Positions 56,001-62,000 of a DNA stretch of 64,000 bases are shown here, one piece after another. The stretch's first letter is position 1; each line of letters starts with the position of its first letter. The notes under the pieces were generated by a model. It was not told the DNA's origin. It was given only the letters and a program-made list of their open reading frames with translations, and ran no database searches. The stretch comes from Megalonaias nervosa (lineage: Eukaryota > Mollusca > Bivalvia > Unionida > Unionidae), in NCBI GenBank assembly GCA_016617855.1, contig JAECUM010017545.1, positions 1-64,000 on the forward strand, read 5' to 3'. Made by a program: the position numbers and the translations under genes.

Positions 56001-59000
56001 GGTTCCTGGTTTCCAAACAGGTCAAGTGAAATGAAAAATAAATTTTCTTTATTGTGCACCTTATAGTGTCACTGCATTAAATCTAATATCACAGTTGCCT
56101 ATGTAATGCTTTTGACATCCCAAATCCCCTAATCTAAACTAAGCCATCCAATTATAAGTGTATCTTATTTACTAGTCTATTTATACTAAAGTAATTTCAT
56201 GGGTTATTAATAAGAATATAAACAATTACAGAGGTAATTAGATGTGGAGATATATTAACAAGAACAAAGGATTGCTGATCAGATCTTACTGCATACTGTG
56301 ACCATGTTGCAATCCTGATTATACCTAATTACAAAAGAAGAGTACAAATATGTATGAAAAGATTCATTATTGACCAGAATCTGGGACCTGAAACATTTTC
56401 CAAAAATACTTTTAGTGGATTCAGTTCAAGTAAAAGATTAACCAAGATGACAGCTCAAAGCAGCATTCAGTAGTTTCTGTCCTTCTTACCAGCCACATTT
56501 TCTGACTTTCTAATGACTGAAGAAACATTTCAAACTACCTCAATATACCTTAAAAAAACTACCTTTAGTTTCAGAATCCAGTTGAACTAATATTCCATGT
56601 TCCAGTATGGCTGAGAGTGATGAGCAAAAAATGGCTGCTTTTTCTTCTTCTTTCATGAATATTATATACAACTAGCAAAGCAAAACAATCCACATTCTAC
56701 TACATATGATATCCACCACAAGTAATTCTGGACACAAAGTTGGGCTTGATTAAGAGAACATTTACCTCACATGGAGCAATCTATAAAAAAGTTCAAACCT
56801 GAATGAGAACAACATGTGACAGTAACCACTTTGCACATGAGGCATAGCTTAAGAAATTTCTTTAGTTTATTAGCACATATTAGGAATGTAGAGAAAAACA
56901 GCTCACTTCAATAATATCACAGCTGTAAAACTTGATAGTTATGCAAATACTGATAAAAATTGATTTAATCCCTCATTAGATGTATGTTAAAACTGTGAAT
57001 TCTGTCCATGCATATCTATCATTAGATAACCATGATGAATCAATTAATAATTATGAAAGCTTGTTGTTGTTGTTGTGGGCTTAACACCATTTTTCAGCAC
57101 ATGATTGGCTATACATGGTGGAGGAAAAACCCAGGAAAACCACTGACCTGAAGGAAGCTACTGGCAAACTTTCTTACATACCTACATTGGCTAAGGCTAG
57201 GTTGTAAACCAATGCAAACATAATTGAGATCTCAGTGATCTGTAAAGGTGAGCACCTTAGACCACTCAGCCACCCTGGGCCCCAATTATGAAAAGAATAA
57301 GAAACTTAGCTTTTACAGTATAACATACATTTCACATAATGTATCATCTATGTACAATGATAGTAAATGATTCTGTTAATGTTGATTCTCACTCGGAGGC
57401 TCCTCAAGTGTCTAATAGGTCAATGTCTTTCTGTACATAATGTAAATCAGTCTCACATTGAACATTCTGATGTATCAAACTCTACTACAAGTGGTCAAGG
57501 GACAACATACGAGTCTTGTATATCATGTTCATTATGTGTTTATGTAAATAATTTTCAAGGTTGTGAAAAGCAATCTGTTAAGTCTAAAAACAATAGAGTA
57601 CATTGCATAGGGTCATGTCTGAAAATCAGTCCTGTGATCAAAACTGTCCTGTGTTTGGCCTGCTTGCAATAGGTCTGTGTAAAGGTTCAAAATTTTGTAG
57701 ATAGTTTCGCAGTTCATTTTGCCATGGTCAGCATGAAACATAACCATTACAAATGGCATACTGGGCTAGGCTTGCAATAAGTATGTAGCTTGCCATGGTT
57801 AACCTCTCTTGTTTGGAGGCATGAGTGAGTTTTAATTAGAGTCTGTCGGAAATTGGTCAGACAGCTAGGTTTAAATAAGGTCATGTAGTGGGAAATGACA
57901 AAGCTAAGACAAGCCAGATCCAAATTTTGGGATATCTTGGGCCATTTGAAATAGGTCTCATAAAATGATATTTTCCAGAATATTTATTAATAAAGGTGGT
58001 CTAGAGAGAATTATTCTGACTCTGCTGGGAGTGTTACAATATTTGGCAGTCACAGAAAGTTAATCATGATTGGCTAAGCTACATGAGGGGTGAGTTTCTC
58101 AGATGAAATTCAAGATTTAACTAACCTCCCTTGTGATATTAGTCAGTCCAAGTTTTTCTGTGGAAGGGAAAGATCTTGATTCCAGATCGGTAAAATGTAC
58201 TTTTCTGATTAAACTATTAATGGGGACAGGTGTCTGGAAAGTTGAGGACACAAAAAAGAGAGATTCAGCTTCACAGAAAAGAGAGCATGTCTCAGAAAAG
58301 GCACAAAGGTATTGTCTCAATCACATACAATATGTTCATTGATCAAAGTCTGAAATTCTTAGTTGATTTTATTCATTTTAAATTCATACATCTATTTTCC
58401 AGGAGTTCAGAAGTTAATGGTTTGCATCTGTTTGTCTTGAATGTAATAGGAATCATATATTTTAAGAATTTCATGCCTTACTTCTGATACAAATTGTGAG
58501 AATTAATTTATCTGTCTTAAATGGTATATATCAGGTATACTATGAATTAATTTTACTATGTCTATGTCAATGAACTGCTGCTTAGCAAGTAATGTAGTCA
58601 GGACATGCAGTGAAGTACATTAATTAATTTGTGCAATTAAGTTGTGAATTCTCTTCAACTGAGAATCCGTGGTGATAGCATTAGGAATGTATGTCAACCG
58701 ACATTGTTCAGCTAGTGGTATATAGTCCACAGCAGGATATAGCAGTTTATCTAAGAAGTCAAGTTATGTCATGGTTCCAGTTAGGAATGCAAGTAGCCAC
58801 TAGAAAACACATTAATTATGATGGGGTTGTCTGTATCAATATCAAGTTGTTAACTGGTCATATTAGCTTAGTTCTGTTGAATTACAATTAGATGGTATCT
58901 GATGTAAAAAGAGTGAATACTGTTTGATCCCAGAAGGAAAACCAAACATTATTTATGTTGCATATTATATTTTATTTGAAGGAAAAAATAGCTCCATACT

Positions 59001-62000
59001 TGTGCAGCACAGTGAAAAAGAGTGCAGTTTACAACCACGTTATGGTTGATGACTAAAAGAGGTTGGAGAGAAAGAGAGAGAGTAAAGAAAAAGAAATACG
59101 GTAATGCTGTCATGTCACCAACAGTGATTAAATAAAGGACCAGCAGCAACCAGGTTATGCTGACATGCTGGCAATTTGAGTTTGATTTTTCACTCATTTC
59201 TATGATGAAATTTGTTTTATTGGTATAACAGAACAACTAATTGATTTTCACATAAGTTTTGTAACTTTTTTGCTAACGAAAGTGATTCATTCAAATGTCA
59301 TGTTCGATTTCATTTTGTTTATGTAATTGATTAAATTGTTATCTTTTACATATGGTGGCTCATGTTGTTCTATTCTATATTCCTGTTCAGATCTCTGTTA
59401 TTCCAGCCATTAATTTCATATTTTATTTTACGGTTTACTCGACCCAGGCAGTATTACAGTGGTTGATAAACTTCTAGAACACCATCAGGAGGGGGACCTC
59501 TCACATCCCATCACTGACAGTCTGCAACCTAAATATCCAACATATCCTCCCCATAATGAATGAGTATCAGTATTCTGGGTCAATGTGAAACCTTTCTCTC
59601 TGAAATCTGCTTAAAGATAAATCCTTCCTATAAAACAAGAAAGACATAATCACCCCAAAATACAATTATGTTATAATTCTTTGAATGGTACATAAAATAA
59701 AAGTAAAAATTAAGTCCTTAAGATTCTTTGTCAAAAATCAAGATATTAAAATTCCCTAATATATGCAATAAAAGATGAAGATAATTCAAGATGGTGCCTT
59801 GGGGTGTTACAACATTAGCTACAACCTGTCTCTATCTTTCAACTGTCTCTATATACCTACAATAAAAGTGTCTGATTTTATTAAATTTATTTTGAAAAAT
59901 TAGCAGACTGGTACAGTACTTGTGAATTGCAAAGATCAAATAGTAGGGGGGAGGGCCCAAACCAAAGTAGTCAACAATGGCAAGGATTCAGGATTTCCAG
60001 TATTGGCAAGACTGATTGCTGATGTTTCTGAATGTGGACAAATTCAGATCCAGGGTTGTTTTCCCAGTGGAATCCCATCAGGATAGCCAAAAATCCCAAT
60101 AATTTTTTTCCCAGTGAGATCCTGGGTTGTTGATATCCTGAATTGTTTTCCCACTGGAATCCCATCAGCCAAAAATCCCAATTTTTTTTTCCCAGTGAGA
60201 TCCTTGTTGTTTTTTTTCCAGTGGGATTCTGCTGTAACATAAAAAAAATACCTTCATTTTTGCCAGTAGGATCCTGGTTGTTTTTTCTCCATGGAGATCC
60301 TGCCTGGATGTTAAAATTACTATAATTGTTTTCCAGGATGGATTCTGCTGACAGCTTACTCCCTGGTGGGATCCCTCAGTTGAAAAAAAAGAAACAGGAC
60401 AAAAACAATCCTAACATATTTTCCCAGCAGGATCCCGGTTTTCTATAAGACACAAGCAAAGATTTAATTTAAAATGATTCGCTCATGTCTGAAGGTAGGC
60501 AACTAAATCCTTTAATGATACTCACTTTTCTACCGCCTGTATTTTGTCCTCTATGATCTTGAGAACTTCAAGGTCATCTTGTAATTTGATCTGTTGTTTA
60601 AGAAGCTGCATTTTTCCTGATGGGTCAGAGCTCCCTGCACTCATGCTAACCACCACAAAGTCACAACCATGAAATGGTGGAATAGTATCTTTCTTTTCTT
60701 TTTCTTCTTTGACCTATGAAATATAAGTTGATGTTTTCACTGATATAAGGTACTACTGATCTACAACAGTTATTACATGTTCTAAAAAGAATTTCATTAT
60801 TGATATTTCAATATCAGTTAATAATAATTTATCACAACATTCATATTCATTTTAAAGGTCAAAAAAATTACATAAAAATGAATTTTCCAGTGCTCAGTAC
60901 AATAATGTTATTCATATCAAAGTATTTGCATACCCTCTCATTTGTTTGTATACCCCCCTCAACCAATGTGTCTTATAATTTATAAGGCTACATACAAAAT
61001 TTCCTTGAAATGAAATATAAAAAAATTACATGATTAAGTACTTTAAAGCAAGTCCAACATTCAGCAGCCAGAACTTCATTATTTGATGATGCAAAAAGCT
61101 GATAATCAATTTCTTCTAAGTTATATCAATATTGATATGCAAATACAATTTTACTCAAAGCCAATAATTACTAAGAAGATTGAGTGAAAATAAGAGTAGT
61201 GTGTCCAACAATCAGGGCCTGTTGTTGTTGTTAATGATGTTTTGGATTTAATGCAATTTTTCAGCACATGATAGGTATACATGGCGACCAGCATAACCGG
61301 TGGAGGAAGAATCTGGGAAAACCTTTCAAGAACCACCATATCACGAAAGCTACTGACAAGCTTTCTCATATACCCACACTTTTCTCACATACCCACACTG
61401 GGTGAGACTGAAACACAGACCCACACAGAAAGAGGTGAGATGGAGTCATCAGTAAAGGTGAGCACTAATTTAGACCACTTGGCCACCAGAGCCCCAATTT
61501 GGGTCTATAACATTGCTAAAAGATGCTGCAGACAGAATGCTGAAAAATCCTATTCAGCCATAGTTTTATTAATATAAAGTTGTATACTAAACAATGGCTG
61601 AAATCCAATAGGAATAAACGGAGATAATGCACAGAAAGGAAAGCATATGAATCAATTGCTATAACTCTGCTAGAAGATGATGTCCCATGCTGAACATGTA
61701 ACTCTGCAACAATGACAAACAAACTCAGCTAAGGTCTCATCAATATCAACCTACCTACTAAATTTGTTTGCAATCCAATGAGGGCGTTATTGTGCAGAAA
61801 TGAAATGTGGTGGGGCCTGAAAATCTGGTAACATATCTCTACTAAATGATGTATAATATGATAACTGTAACTCAGCTAAATAACAATGGTGAAAGCTGAT
61901 AATCAACCTTTGCTATGGTCCAATCATTTTATTTGTTATCTGCAAAATATGGTTTAAATACTACCATGAAAATTGAGTTGTATGGAAATAAAAGTGGATG

